From positions 1 through 64,000 of the forward strand of contig CAJUPI010000001.1 of the NCBI GenBank assembly GCA_910588125.1: a stretch of DNA of 64,000 nucleotides. The letters run 5' to 3'. The notes beneath the pieces are model-generated. The model was given only the letters and a program-made list of their open reading frames with translations. It had not been told where the DNA came from and made no database searches. The stretch's first letter is position 1. Each line of letters starts with the position of its first letter. This stretch comes from an uncultured Lachnospiraceae bacterium (GTDB taxonomy: Bacteria > Bacillota > Clostridia > Lachnospirales > Lachnospiraceae). Positions 15,820-24,565 of the stretch are shown in pieces. The position numbers and the translations under genes are program-made.

Positions 15820-16392
15820 ATGAGCAGAATCGAACAATTGATCGGTGAGATTGAAGAATATATTGACAGTTGCAAATTTTCACCATTGTCCAATACAAAG
15901 ATACAAGTCAATAAAGAAGAGCTGGAGGAGCTTTTAGTGGAGCTGCGGCTGCGGATTCCTGATGAGATTAAGAAATATCAGAAGATTATCAGCAATCAGG
16001 ACGCGATCCTTTCCGAGGCACGGGTGCAGGCGGATACGATTCTGGCCCAGGCAACCGAGCAGACGAACGAACTGGTGAATGAGCATGAGATCATGCAGCA
16101 GGCATATACCAGGGCTAATGAGATAGTAGAAGAAGCCCAGGCCCAGGCCCAGGCGATTATTGACAGTGCAATGGCGGATGCCGACAGTATCCGCCAGGGC
16201 TCCATTAATTATACTGATGATATGCTAAAAAGCCTTCAGATGATCATATCGCATTCGATGGAAGGCGCCCAGGGACGTTTTGCCGAATATATTTCCTCCA
16301 TGCAGTCAACGTACGATATCGTAACTGCCAACCGTAATGAATTGTCGCCGGGAGTGTCTAACGGACAGGGAGCGACAGAAGACATGCAGTGA
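15820..16392 (+). CDS. Coiled-coil protein related to V-type ATPase subunit H/E or DivIVA-like proteins
   Basis: A 190-residue soluble protein with no signal peptide. From about residue 55 to 155 it is a long, Ala/Glu/Gln-rich coiled coil; the stretch EEAQAQAQAIIDSAMADAD is typical of ATP synthase stator-like helices. The N-terminal IEQLIGEIEEYIDSCKFSPLS is common to proteins encoded after coaD in Lachnospiraceae. Its role is unknown; a cell-division or membrane-scaffold role is only a guess. Its 3' end overlaps the convergent ylbJ gene by 35 bases. Confidence 0.65.
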   Translation: MSRIEQLIGEIEEYIDSCKFSPLSNTKIQVNKEELEELLVELRLRIPDEIKKYQKIISNQDAILSEARVQADTILAQATEQTNELVNEHEIMQQAYTRANEIVEEAQAQAQAIIDSAMADADSIRQGSINYTDDMLKSLQMIISHSMEGAQGRFAEYISSMQSTYDIVTANRNELSPGVSNGQGATEDMQ

Positions 16393-17326
16393 GGAAAGAG
16401 GAAAGGAAGGCATGGGCCAGCTTCCAGCCCATATATTGCCGGATGGAAAGTCCGGTGCCTTTGATTACGCTTTTGGTCTGGAAGATTCCTGAGAATCCTC
16501 CAAAGGCCACGGCACAGATGACAGGCATCAGGGCTTTTTTGTCGTGGAAGAAGGTGCACAGGCTGTTTACTCCCGTGGTTATTTCGGCGGCTCCGGTCAG
16601 AAAAGCCCGGACGGCGGGAGAACCATAGGGGAATTCCTGAATCCATACAGCCAGAATGGAAAAAAGCATGATGTAGCCGCCGATAATGACCATGGTTTCA
16701 CAGGCAGAGGCGATGACGTCTTCCAGCGATGGTTTTTTTTCGGCCGTTAAGAAATCAGGACATTTCGAATCTCGGTTTCGGGAATTTTTGTCAATGCCAT
16801 AAAAATGCCGGGCTGCCCATGACAGCGGCAGAACAGGCAGATACAAGCAGAGAAACAGCTGTGACGGAGATACCGAAAGAGCAAGCTGCGCCCGCACATA
16901 GCCGGAGAGGAACATGGGACTGGGATGATTACAGATGGCAAGAAGATATGCGGCTTCTTTTTCCGTTATCACACCGCGTTTGCGAAAGTCCGCACACAAT
17001 TTGGCTCCCAATGGATAACCGCACAGCAAGCCGCACAGTAGAATATAAGAACCGGAAAGAGACAGATGAAACAGGCTTTGCAGGATGGAACCAAAGGGAT
17101 ACATGATCAGCTCGATTCCGCCTAACGCCGTGATCATCTGTGTGCAGATGAGAAAAGGGGCCAGGGTGGGAAGCACTACATGAAACCACAGAAGAAGCCC
17201 GTTTAAAGCGCCACGGATCGACAAAGAGGGGAAAGAAAGCAACAGCCCCAGGATCAGGATGGGAATAAGTGAGAAAACTCGTGGGCCAAAGCGGGCCGGA
17301 GTGGAAACGGGAACAGGACAGGACAT
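16358..17326 (-). CDS. ylbJ: YlbJ-like sporulation integral membrane protein
   Basis: A 322-residue membrane protein with about eight hydrophobic segments and nucleoside-recognition (Gate) domain features, for example LLLWFHVVLPTLAPFLICTQ, GLLCGYPLGAKLCADF and GGFSGIFQTKSVI. YlbJ is required for spore cortex formation in Bacillus. The start is ATG 17326, eight bases after GGGAGG; the open frame runs on to 17383 without a ribosome site. In many Firmicutes ylbJ lies next to coaD, which agrees with this context. It is divergent from rsmF. Confidence 0.8.
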   Translation of the reverse strand: MSCPVPVSTPARFGPRVFSLIPILILGLLLSFPSLSIRGALNGLLLWFHVVLPTLAPFLICTQMITALGGIELIMYPFGSILQSLFHLSLSGSYILLCGLLCGYPLGAKLCADFRKRGVITEKEAAYLLAICNHPSPMFLSGYVRAQLALSVSPSQLFLCLYLPVLPLSWAARHFYGIDKNSRNRDSKCPDFLTAEKKPSLEDVIASACETMVIIGGYIMLFSILAVWIQEFPYGSPAVRAFLTGAAEITTGVNSLCTFFHDKKALMPVICAVAFGGFSGIFQTKSVIKGTGLSIRQYMGWKLAHAFLSSFLTACLLSLPVR

Positions 17327-17405
17327 AAAATATGCCTCCCGGATAATCGTCATTGTATTGTATGTTACAGACAGGAGAGACATTCAAAAAGAGAAAGGGA
17401 AACCG

Positions 17406-18758
17406 ATGAATTTGCCGGAAGCTTTTTTGAAACAAATGGAACATCTGCTTGGTACGGAATATATTTCCTGGCTAGACGCCTGTGAACAATCATCGGTACA
17501 GGGGATTCGGATCAATCCGGTAAAGCTTTCTCCGGAAGAATGGGAGAAATTATCTCCATGGAGGGTGCGGCCGGTCTTATGGAACCGGAACGGGTATTAT
17601 TGCGAACCGGATAGCCGTCCGGCCAAGGATGTCTATTATTACGCCGGACTTTATTATATCCAGGAGCCAAGTGCGATGGCACCGGCAGCGGTGCTGGCAC
17701 CAAAGCCTGGGCAAAAAGTATTGGATCTGTGCGCGGCGCCGGGAGGAAAAAGCACAGAACTGGGAGCAAGGCTTGCCGGCCAGGGATTGCTGATCGCCAA
17801 TGATATCAGTGCGTCACGTGCCAAGGCGCTGGTAAAGAATCTGGAGATGGCTGGAATCACGAATGCTTGTGTGACCGCAGAGGAGCCTCAAAAGCTGGCA
17901 GAGACGTTTGGGGAATATTTCGATAAGATTTTAGTGGATGCCCCTTGCTCGGGAGAGGGGATGTTCCGGAAAGAGCCGGAGCTGATCAAGAGCTGGCAGG
18001 AACGGGGACCGGAAGCTTATGCACCTTTACAACGGGAGATCCTGTTGCAGGCAGCCAAGATGCTGAAGCCAGGAGGAGAATTGGTCTATTCTACCTGTAC
18101 GTTCTCGCCAAAAGAGGATGAAGAGGCAGTGGACTGGCTGCTTAACCAGGTGCCTGAGATGGAGCTGATTCCGATTGTCCCCTGGAAGGGGGCTGCCGCC
18201 GGGATAGACGGAAAGCCAGTTATTCGGTTATTCCCACATCGGGTGGAGGGAGAAGGACATTTTGTGGCACGATTTCGCAAACAAGGCTGTTGGGTGAATA
18301 CGAAGAGGAAAAATAAAGAGACAAAAAGGCCGGCGGTTGATGTCGGCAATGATTTTGGAGACTGGGAGCAGCTTTTGGCATATCCCTTTGATCGAACCCG
18401 GATGCTTTGCAAAGATGAACAGATATATCTGATTCCGGAGGAATTTGAACCGGAATGGCGGCTGCGGTATCTGCGGACGGGACTTTTGCTGGGAAGTGTA
18501 AAGCGGGGACGATTTGAGCCGTCTCAGGCAGTGGCCATGGCTATCCGGCCCGAAGAATATGCCCAGGTTTTTTCCATGAAGCGGGAGGATGAAAGAGTAG
18601 TCCGTTATCTGAAAGGAGAGAGTATCCTGTTGACAGAGAAAGAGGAATTTGCCAAGGGATGGATACTGGTCTGCGTGGAGGGCTTCCCTCTGGGCTGGGC
18701 CAAAGCTTCTGGCAATATGCTGAAAAACAAATATTATCCAGGATGGCGGTGGCAGTGA
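17406..18758 (+). CDS. rsmF: RsmF/RsmB-type rRNA (cytosine-5)-methyltransferase
   Basis: A 450-residue SAM-dependent m5C methyltransferase acting on 16S rRNA. Motif I is LDLCAAPGGKSTELGA, the proline-cysteine motif is VDAPCSGEGMFRK, and the catalytic Cys is in YSTCTFSPKEDEE. A C-terminal PUA-like/RsmF region follows from about residue 290. The start is ATG 17406 after GAGAAAGGG; the longer frame from 17259 overlaps the ylbJ start and is rejected. Its stop overlaps the next start (TGATG). Confidence 0.88.
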   Translation: MNLPEAFLKQMEHLLGTEYISWLDACEQSSVQGIRINPVKLSPEEWEKLSPWRVRPVLWNRNGYYCEPDSRPAKDVYYYAGLYYIQEPSAMAPAAVLAPKPGQKVLDLCAAPGGKSTELGARLAGQGLLIANDISASRAKALVKNLEMAGITNACVTAEEPQKLAETFGEYFDKILVDAPCSGEGMFRKEPELIKSWQERGPEAYAPLQREILLQAAKMLKPGGELVYSTCTFSPKEDEEAVDWLLNQVPEMELIPIVPWKGAAAGIDGKPVIRLFPHRVEGEGHFVARFRKQGCWVNTKRKNKETKRPAVDVGNDFGDWEQLLAYPFDRTRMLCKDEQIYLIPEEFEPEWRLRYLRTGLLLGSVKRGRFEPSQAVAMAIRPEEYAQVFSMKREDERVVRYLKGESILLTEKEEFAKGWILVCVEGFPLGWAKASGNMLKNKYYPGWRWQ

Positions 18759-19504
18759 TGGGAAAACAGATTCGGCTCGATCGATTTCTGGCTGATATGG
18801 GAAAGGGAAGCCGATCTCAGATTCGCCAGGCAGCAAAAAAAGGACGGATTCAGGTCAATGGACAGATCGAGAAGCAAACGGAGCGGAAGGTTGACCCCAT
18901 CGATGACATTGTGACCTTAGACGGCAATTTGGTATTGTATCAGATATGGGAATATTTTATGCTCAATAAGCCTCAGGGGGTGGTATCGGCCACGGAAGAC
19001 CGTCGATACCGGACGGTGCTGGATCTGCTGCAAGGGGAGAAGCGAAAGGATCTGTTCCCGGTAGGACGGCTGGATATGGATACGGAAGGCCTGCTTTTAC
19101 TGACCAATGACGGGGAATTGGCCCATAAGCTGCTTTCGCCCAAAAAACATGTAGATAAGACATATTTTGCCAGGGTTGAGGGGAAATTGCCAAAGGATGC
19201 CATAGAACAGATGGCAAGGGGAATGGTTCTGAAGGATCAGACACCAGTAAGGCCGGCAAAGTTAATGATCGCAAAAACCGGGAGTGTAAATGAGGTATAT
19301 TTGACGATTCAGGAAGGGAAATTTCACCAGGTGAAGCGGATGTTTGAATCATTGGGCTGCCGGGTGATTTATTTAAAGCGGCTGTCAATGGGGCCGCTTA
19401 CGCTGGATAGTACATTGAAGCCAGGAGAGTATCGTCCTTTGACGCAAGAGGAGATTACCGCGCTCAAGAGCAGCCGGGAAAATGCCGGAGAGGATGGACA
19501 ATGA
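18758..19504 (+). CDS. RsuA/RluB-family rRNA pseudouridine synthase
   Basis: A 248-residue enzyme converting uridine to pseudouridine in rRNA. An N-terminal S4 RNA-binding domain (RLDRFLADMGKGSRSQIRQ) is followed by the catalytic core with GRLDMDTEGLLLLTNDG, where the Asp of RLD is catalytic, and KFHQVKRMFESLGCRV. The family covers 16S U516 (RsuA) and 23S U2604/2605 (RluB/RluF) enzymes; the exact site is not readable here. The start ATG 18758 overlaps the rsmF stop, indicating coupling. The open frame extends upstream but inside rsmF. Confidence 0.85.
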   Translation: MGKQIRLDRFLADMGKGSRSQIRQAAKKGRIQVNGQIEKQTERKVDPIDDIVTLDGNLVLYQIWEYFMLNKPQGVVSATEDRRYRTVLDLLQGEKRKDLFPVGRLDMDTEGLLLLTNDGELAHKLLSPKKHVDKTYFARVEGKLPKDAIEQMARGMVLKDQTPVRPAKLMIAKTGSVNEVYLTIQEGKFHQVKRMFESLGCRVIYLKRLSMGPLTLDSTLKPGEYRPLTQEEITALKSSRENAGEDGQ

Positions 19505-19513
19505 CAAGACCGG

Positions 19514-20281
19514 ATGGCTGGGAAAGCCGCCCGAAAGCAGGAAAGGAAAGAAAAATTGGAAAAAACACAGGAAAACAGAAGCCTGTCAGCCCGGCAGGCA
19601 CTTTTGCATAAGAAAGCGGTGATTTTTGATCTGGACGGTACGCTTGTCGATTCTATGTGGATGTGGAAAGCAATCGATATCGAGTATCTGGGGCGTTACG
19701 GCTGTCAATGCCCGCCGCTTCTTCAAAAAGAGATTGAAGGGATGAGCTTTTCTGAGACAGCGATGTATTTTAAGGAAACCTTTAAGCTCCCCGACACTCT
19801 TGAGGAGATCAAGCAGGCATGGGTGGAAATGAGCATTGAAAAATATCGCAGCGAAGTGCCGTTAAAAGCAGGGGTCCGGCCGTTTCTGGAATTTTTAAAG
19901 CAGGAAGGAATCGCGATGGGGATCGCTACCAGCAATGGCAGGGAGATGGTAAATGTGGTACTGGAATCGCTGAATATCGCATCATTTTTCCAGGTAATTG
20001 CCACAGCCTGTGAGGTGGCTGCCGGAAAACCGGCACCGGACATCTATCTGAATGTGGCTGAAAGGCTGGGAGTAAGTCCGGAACAGTGCATGGTTTTTGA
20101 AGATGTGCCGGCCGGAATTCTGGCTGGAAAGTCCGCCGGTATGACCGTTTGTGCGGTGAAGGATGAATTTTCTGCCGGTATGCAGGAGGAAAAGCTTCGT
20201 CTGGCCGATTATTATATTGAGGATTATTTTGATCTGCTAAAGAAAAATGAGGGAAGGGAAAGAGGAGAGAGACATGGGTGA
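19514..20281 (+). CDS. HAD-superfamily phosphatase, beta-phosphoglucomutase-like
   Basis: A 255-residue protein. HAD motif I is IFDLDGTLVDS at about residue 38, motif II is in ATSNGRE, and motif III/IV is GKPAPDIYL with EDVPAGILAGKSAGM. A helical cap lies between motifs I and II. The first 35 residues are a basic extension (MAGKAARKQERKEKLEK) ahead of the usual HAD start and are unusual for the family; a later start is possible but no better ribosome site is seen. The substrate is unknown. It overlaps the YgiQ gene by eight bases. Confidence 0.8.
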   Translation: MAGKAARKQERKEKLEKTQENRSLSARQALLHKKAVIFDLDGTLVDSMWMWKAIDIEYLGRYGCQCPPLLQKEIEGMSFSETAMYFKETFKLPDTLEEIKQAWVEMSIEKYRSEVPLKAGVRPFLEFLKQEGIAMGIATSNGREMVNVVLESLNIASFFQVIATACEVAAGKPAPDIYLNVAERLGVSPEQCMVFEDVPAGILAGKSAGMTVCAVKDEFSAGMQEEKLRLADYYIEDYFDLLKKNEGRERGERHG

Positions 20282-22181
20282 TTTTTTGCCGGTTTGCCGG
20301 CAGGACATGGAAGCACGGGGATGGGAACAATGTGATTTTGTCTATATAACCGGAGATGCCTATGTAGATCACCCTTCCTTTGGCACTGCCATTATCAGCC
20401 GGCTTTTAGAGGCGCGGGGATTTCGGGTAGGAATTCTTGCCCAACCGGACTGGCGGACGCCCAAAAGCATTCAGATTCTTGGGAGGCCGCGGCTGGGATT
20501 TTTAGTTTCAGCCGGCAATATGGATTCCATGGTGAATCATTACTCTGTTTCCAAAAAGCGCCGCCGGCAGGATCTGTATACTCCTGGCGGTGCGATGGGA
20601 CACCGGCCGGACTATGCCACGATAGTCTATAGCAACCTCATTCGTTCGGTTTACAAAGATGTTCCTATTATCATCGGTGGAATTGAGGCAAGCTTACGGC
20701 GCCTGGCTCACTATGATTACTGGTCCGATCGCCTGAAGCGCTCGATTCTTCTGGATTCGCAGGCGGATCTGATTTCCTATGGGATGGGAGAGCATTCGAT
20801 TGTGGAGATTGCACAGGCGCTGGATGCCGGGATCGATGTGAGACAGATTACCTTTATCGATGGCACGGTTTATCGCAGCCGGAATCTGGAGAATATCTAT
20901 GATTATGAACTGCTGCCGGATTATGAAGAGATGAAAAATCAGAAACGGGAGTATGCCCGCAGCTTTGGAATTCAGTACCGCAATACGGATCCTTTTGGGG
21001 GAAAGCGTCTGGTGGAGCCATACAGTGGACGGGGCTATATAGAATACGTAATCCAAAATCCGCCGGCAAAGCCTCTGTCGCAGGAGGAAATGGATGAAGT
21101 CTATGGGCTGTCCTATATGCGAAATTACCATCCTAGCTATGAAGCGGCCGGAGGAGTCCCGGCGGTACAGGAGATCCAGTTCAGCCTGATCAGTAACCGG
21201 GGCTGCTTTGGCGCCTGCAGCTTTTGTGCGTTAACCTTTCATCAGGGACGCATTATTCAGTCCCGCAGCCACGAATCCCTGATTGCAGAAGCAAGACGTC
21301 TTACGGAGGAACCGGATTTCAAAGGCTATATACATGATGTGGGAGGGCCGACGGCTAATTTCCGTTTCCCGGCCTGTGAAAAACAAAAAGCCAAAGGCGC
21401 CTGCCCGGATAAGCAATGTCTATTTCCCAAACCTTGCAAAAATCTAAATGCGGATCATGGCGATTATATTGCATTGCTGCGAAAGCTGCGGGCATTACCA
21501 AAGGTAAAAAAGGTCTTTATCCGTTCAGGAATTCGTTTTGATTATCTGCTGGCAGACAAGAATCGGGATTTTTTGCAAGAATTATGTCAATATCATGTCA
21601 GCGGACAGCTGAAGGTGGCGCCGGAGCATGTATCGGATAAAGTCCTTATGCGTATGGGAAAACCTGAGAATGCGGTTTACCAAAGATTTGTCAGAGAATA
21701 TGAAAATATGAACAAACGTCTGGGCAAGGATCAGTATCTGGTGCCGTATCTGATGTCCTCTCATCCTGGTTCCACCCTTCGGGAAGCGGTGGAGCTGGCG
21801 GAGTATCTACGGGATCTGGGATATATGCCGGAACAGGTACAGGATTTCTATCCTACACCATCAACGCTCTCTACTTGCATGTACTATACGGGCCTGGATC
21901 CCCGGACTATGGAAAATGTATATGTACCGGTAAATCCTCATGAAAAGGCAATGCAGAGAGCGCTGATTCAGTATCGGGATCCGAGAAATTATGATTTGGT
22001 TGTGGAGGCGCTGAAACGTGCCGGGCGAACCGATCTGATCGGATATGACAAAAGATGCCTGGTACGCCCGGCAAGAAGAGAGGAAAGACAGGCGGTTATC
22101 AAAAAGGGGCAGCAAAATAAGAAAACCATACGAAACGTCCATCAAAAAAAGAAACCAAATCGGAAAGGAACAGGTGAATAG
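20274..22181 (+). CDS. YgiQ family radical SAM protein
   Basis: A 635-residue iron-sulfur protein. The radical-SAM cluster motif is RGCFGACSFCALTFHQGR, with CxxxCxxC, at about residue 307. The N-terminal cobalamin-binding-like half includes VDHPSFGTAIISRLLEARGF, and the family region GGIEASLRRLAHYDYWSD is clear. A Cys-rich stretch (CEKQKAKGACPDKQCLFPKPC) follows the radical-SAM core. The start is ATG 20274 after AGAGGAGAGAG. The very basic C-terminal tail is rich in Lys/Arg. The family has no established function. Confidence 0.88.
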   Translation: MGDFLPVCRQDMEARGWEQCDFVYITGDAYVDHPSFGTAIISRLLEARGFRVGILAQPDWRTPKSIQILGRPRLGFLVSAGNMDSMVNHYSVSKKRRRQDLYTPGGAMGHRPDYATIVYSNLIRSVYKDVPIIIGGIEASLRRLAHYDYWSDRLKRSILLDSQADLISYGMGEHSIVEIAQALDAGIDVRQITFIDGTVYRSRNLENIYDYELLPDYEEMKNQKREYARSFGIQYRNTDPFGGKRLVEPYSGRGYIEYVIQNPPAKPLSQEEMDEVYGLSYMRNYHPSYEAAGGVPAVQEIQFSLISNRGCFGACSFCALTFHQGRIIQSRSHESLIAEARRLTEEPDFKGYIHDVGGPTANFRFPACEKQKAKGACPDKQCLFPKPCKNLNADHGDYIALLRKLRALPKVKKVFIRSGIRFDYLLADKNRDFLQELCQYHVSGQLKVAPEHVSDKVLMRMGKPENAVYQRFVREYENMNKRLGKDQYLVPYLMSSHPGSTLREAVELAEYLRDLGYMPEQVQDFYPTPSTLSTCMYYTGLDPRTMENVYVPVNPHEKAMQRALIQYRDPRNYDLVVEALKRAGRTDLIGYDKRCLVRPARREERQAVIKKGQQNKKTIRNVHQKKKPNRKGTGE

Positions 22182-22183
22182 CT

Positions 22184-22969
22184 ATGAAAATTGCAGTAGT
22201 GACCGGGGCATCTTCCGGTATGGGGAGAGAGGCAGTGATCCAGATTGCGGACCGGTTTGGTGGAATTGAGGAGATCTGGGTGATTGCCAGAAGAAGAAAT
22301 TCTCTGGAGGAGCTTCGCCGGGAAGTGCCGGTTCCTTTGCGGATTTTTTCTTTGGATTTGCTGGAGGAGAATTCCCTGGATATCCTGGGCTGGGAGCTAA
22401 AGCAGCGGGTGCCGGAGATAAAGCTTCTGGTTAATGCTGCCGGTTATGGGAAACTTGGCGATGTGGGAACCATGGATTTGTCAGAGGAGACAGGCATGGT
22501 ACGCCTCAATTGTGAGGCTTTATGTGGGATTACACACCAAATACTGCCTTATATGTCCAATCACAGCCGGATTTTGATGTTTGCTTCTGCAGCAGGCTTT
22601 TTGCCACAGCCTGGATTTGCCATCTATGCCGCCACAAAAGCTTTTGTGCTTCACTATAGCCGTGGATTGAACGCAGAGCTGCATGCCCGTGATATTGTGG
22701 TGACAGCAGTCTGTCCCGGACCGGTGGCGACTGAATTTTTTTCAGTGGCAGAAGCTCACAAGAAAATGGCGTCTTACAAGAAAATGGTTATGGCAAATCC
22801 CCGAAAGGTAGTCCGGCAGGCATTGCGGGACAGTATGATGGGAAAGACGCTATCCGTATACGGGCCGGCTATGAAAGGCTTCCGGATTCTATGTAAGGTA
22901 CTTCCTCACGGGCTGATTTTGCGGCTGATGGAACGGATGGACAGCAAAGAGGAGCCAGGGTTATCATGA
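22184..22969 (+). CDS. Short-chain dehydrogenase/reductase
   Basis: A 261-residue NAD(P)-dependent oxidoreductase with a Rossmann fold. The cofactor motif is TGASSGMGREA near the N-terminus, the structural NAAGYG is near residue 85, and the catalytic Ser and YAATK (Tyr/Lys) are near residues 130 and 150. It also has CPGPVATEFF after the active site. The substrate is unknown. It starts two bases after the YgiQ stop and overlaps the next gene by four bases. Confidence 0.85.
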   Translation: MKIAVVTGASSGMGREAVIQIADRFGGIEEIWVIARRRNSLEELRREVPVPLRIFSLDLLEENSLDILGWELKQRVPEIKLLVNAAGYGKLGDVGTMDLSEETGMVRLNCEALCGITHQILPYMSNHSRILMFASAAGFLPQPGFAIYAATKAFVLHYSRGLNAELHARDIVVTAVCPGPVATEFFSVAEAHKKMASYKKMVMANPRKVVRQALRDSMMGKTLSVYGPAMKGFRILCKVLPHGLILRLMERMDSKEEPGLS

Positions 22970-23532
22970 AAAAGGAAAAAGGACAGTTCGGATACCGGAA
23001 CAGCATGCAAAGGATGCGTCTGCTGATTACGGGAATTTTGGTGGCTGCAATTGTGGCGCAGCTTCTGGCACGCTTTTTGACGGATAATCCGGCAGCAAAG
23101 AATATTTTAACTGTGATGGCGATTCTGACCGTCCTGCCGATGGCCAATATGGCATCGCCATTGCTGGCGTCCTGGCGTTATCGCACTCCGACGGAAACTT
23201 TTCATCAAAAGGTGCAGCCCTATGAATCCGTATGTGTGATTTTGTATGATCTGATTCTGACCACAAAGGAATATGTGCTGCCGATGGATGTGATTGCCGT
23301 GCATCCGAACGGAGTATATGCCTATTGCACAGCAAAAAAGAAGGACCCGGCAAAGGCTGAGAAAGCGCTGAATGAGCTGTTTTACGCCAATCGGCTGAAG
23401 CTGAAGGTGAAGCTGATCTGGGAAGAGAATAGCTTATGGCGAAGGCTGGAATGTTTAAAACCGGCAGATCCCGCTGTGGATGACGGGACTGTGGAGTATG
23501 TGGTTTCCCTGTTAAAAAGCCTTTCCATGTAG
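22966..23532 (+). CDS. Hypothetical membrane protein, two N-terminal helices
   Basis: A 188-residue protein. Two hydrophobic helices lie at about residues 14-34 (LLITGILVAAIVAQLLARFL) and 44-62 (ILTVMAILTVLPMANMASPLL), and a soluble C-terminal domain of about 120 residues follows, with YESVCVILYDLILTTKEYVLP and CTAKKKDPAKAEKALNELF. I do not recognise a family. It is coupled to the SDR by an ATGA overlap and lies 18 bases before a pseudouridine synthase. Confidence 0.65.
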   Translation: MKKEKGQFGYRNSMQRMRLLITGILVAAIVAQLLARFLTDNPAAKNILTVMAILTVLPMANMASPLLASWRYRTPTETFHQKVQPYESVCVILYDLILTTKEYVLPMDVIAVHPNGVYAYCTAKKKDPAKAEKALNELFYANRLKLKVKLIWEENSLWRRLECLKPADPAVDDGTVEYVVSLLKSLSM

Positions 23533-23550
23533 GGAGGATAGTAGCAAAAG

Positions 23551-24549
23551 ATGCAGAGCATTGAAGTAAATAAAAATGAGGCCGGACAACGGCTGGACAA
23601 GCTTTTAGGGAAATATTTAAATCTTGCCGGGAAAGGTTTTCTCTATAAAATGATGAGAAAGAAAAACATTACCCTTAATGGCAAAAAATGTGAGGGCTCA
23701 GAAAAACTTCAGGAGGGAGACCTCATCCGTCTGTTTTTGGCGGATGAAACCATCGAAAAATTTTCTCAGGTTAAGCTTAGGCAGGTAGAAGAAAAAAAGC
23801 TGGATATTTTATATGAAGATGAACATATTCTTCTGGTAAACAAACCGGCGGGAATGCTTTCTCAAAAAGCAAAGGATACAGATGAATCGCTGGTAGAGTA
23901 CGTGATTGATTATCTGCTTTCTTCCGGCCAGCTTACCAGAGAAGAGCTTCGCAGCTTTCGTCCTTCGGTCTGCAACCGTTTGGATCGGAATACCAGTGGC
24001 CTGGTGGCCGCCGGGAAGTCACTGGCCGGTCTGCAGCTTTTATCGGCGGTCTTTCAGGACCGCTCGCTGCACAAATATTATCTCTGTGTGGTGAAGGGAT
24101 ACGTAAAAGAGAAGAAACGGCTCAGCGGGGTGCTGGTAAAAGAGGAGCGCCAAAACCAGGTACATGTAAAAATCGTGGAGGGAAAATGGCTGGCGCAGCA
24201 AAAAGATCAAAAGACGATCATTCACACAGAGTATGAACCACTGGCGTACAAAGATGGATATACACTTTTGAAGGTAACGCTGCTCACAGGAAAAACTCAC
24301 CAGATCCGGGCACATCTGGCGGCAGCCGGCCATCCGATTGCCGGCGATTATAAATACGGGGATCCTGAGGCCAATGCAGAGGTGAAAAAGAAGTATGGGA
24401 TTCACTCCCAAATGCTGCATTCGTATCAGATGATATTTCCGGATATGCCGGAGCCACTGGCTTATCTGAGCGGGAGATGCTTTACCGCACCCGTACCCGC
24501 AAAATTCCGGCGAATGTTTGCCGAAGCTTTTCAGAAATTAATAATCTGA
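23551..24549 (+). CDS. RluC/RluD-family pseudouridine synthase
   Basis: A 332-residue rRNA pseudouridine synthase. An S4 domain is at the N-terminus (EAGQRLDKLLGKYLNLAGKGFLYKMM, split as EAGQRLDKLLGKY and GKGFLYKMM), then the catalytic domain with VCNRLDRNTSGLV, whose Asp is catalytic, and KTHQIRAHLAAAGHPIAGD. The motif set is that of large-subunit 23S enzymes (U955/2504/2580 or U1911-1917 types). The exact target is not readable. Confidence 0.88.
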   Translation: MQSIEVNKNEAGQRLDKLLGKYLNLAGKGFLYKMMRKKNITLNGKKCEGSEKLQEGDLIRLFLADETIEKFSQVKLRQVEEKKLDILYEDEHILLVNKPAGMLSQKAKDTDESLVEYVIDYLLSSGQLTREELRSFRPSVCNRLDRNTSGLVAAGKSLAGLQLLSAVFQDRSLHKYYLCVVKGYVKEKKRLSGVLVKEERQNQVHVKIVEGKWLAQQKDQKTIIHTEYEPLAYKDGYTLLKVTLLTGKTHQIRAHLAAAGHPIAGDYKYGDPEANAEVKKKYGIHSQMLHSYQMIFPDMPEPLAYLSGRCFTAPVPAKFRRMFAEAFQKLII

Positions 24550-24565
24550 AAAAGAGGAGAAAGAG

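Noticed and set aside
22045..22269. 74-residue plus-strand frame at the YgiQ/SDR junction
   Set aside because: It is an off-frame shadow of two coupled genes.
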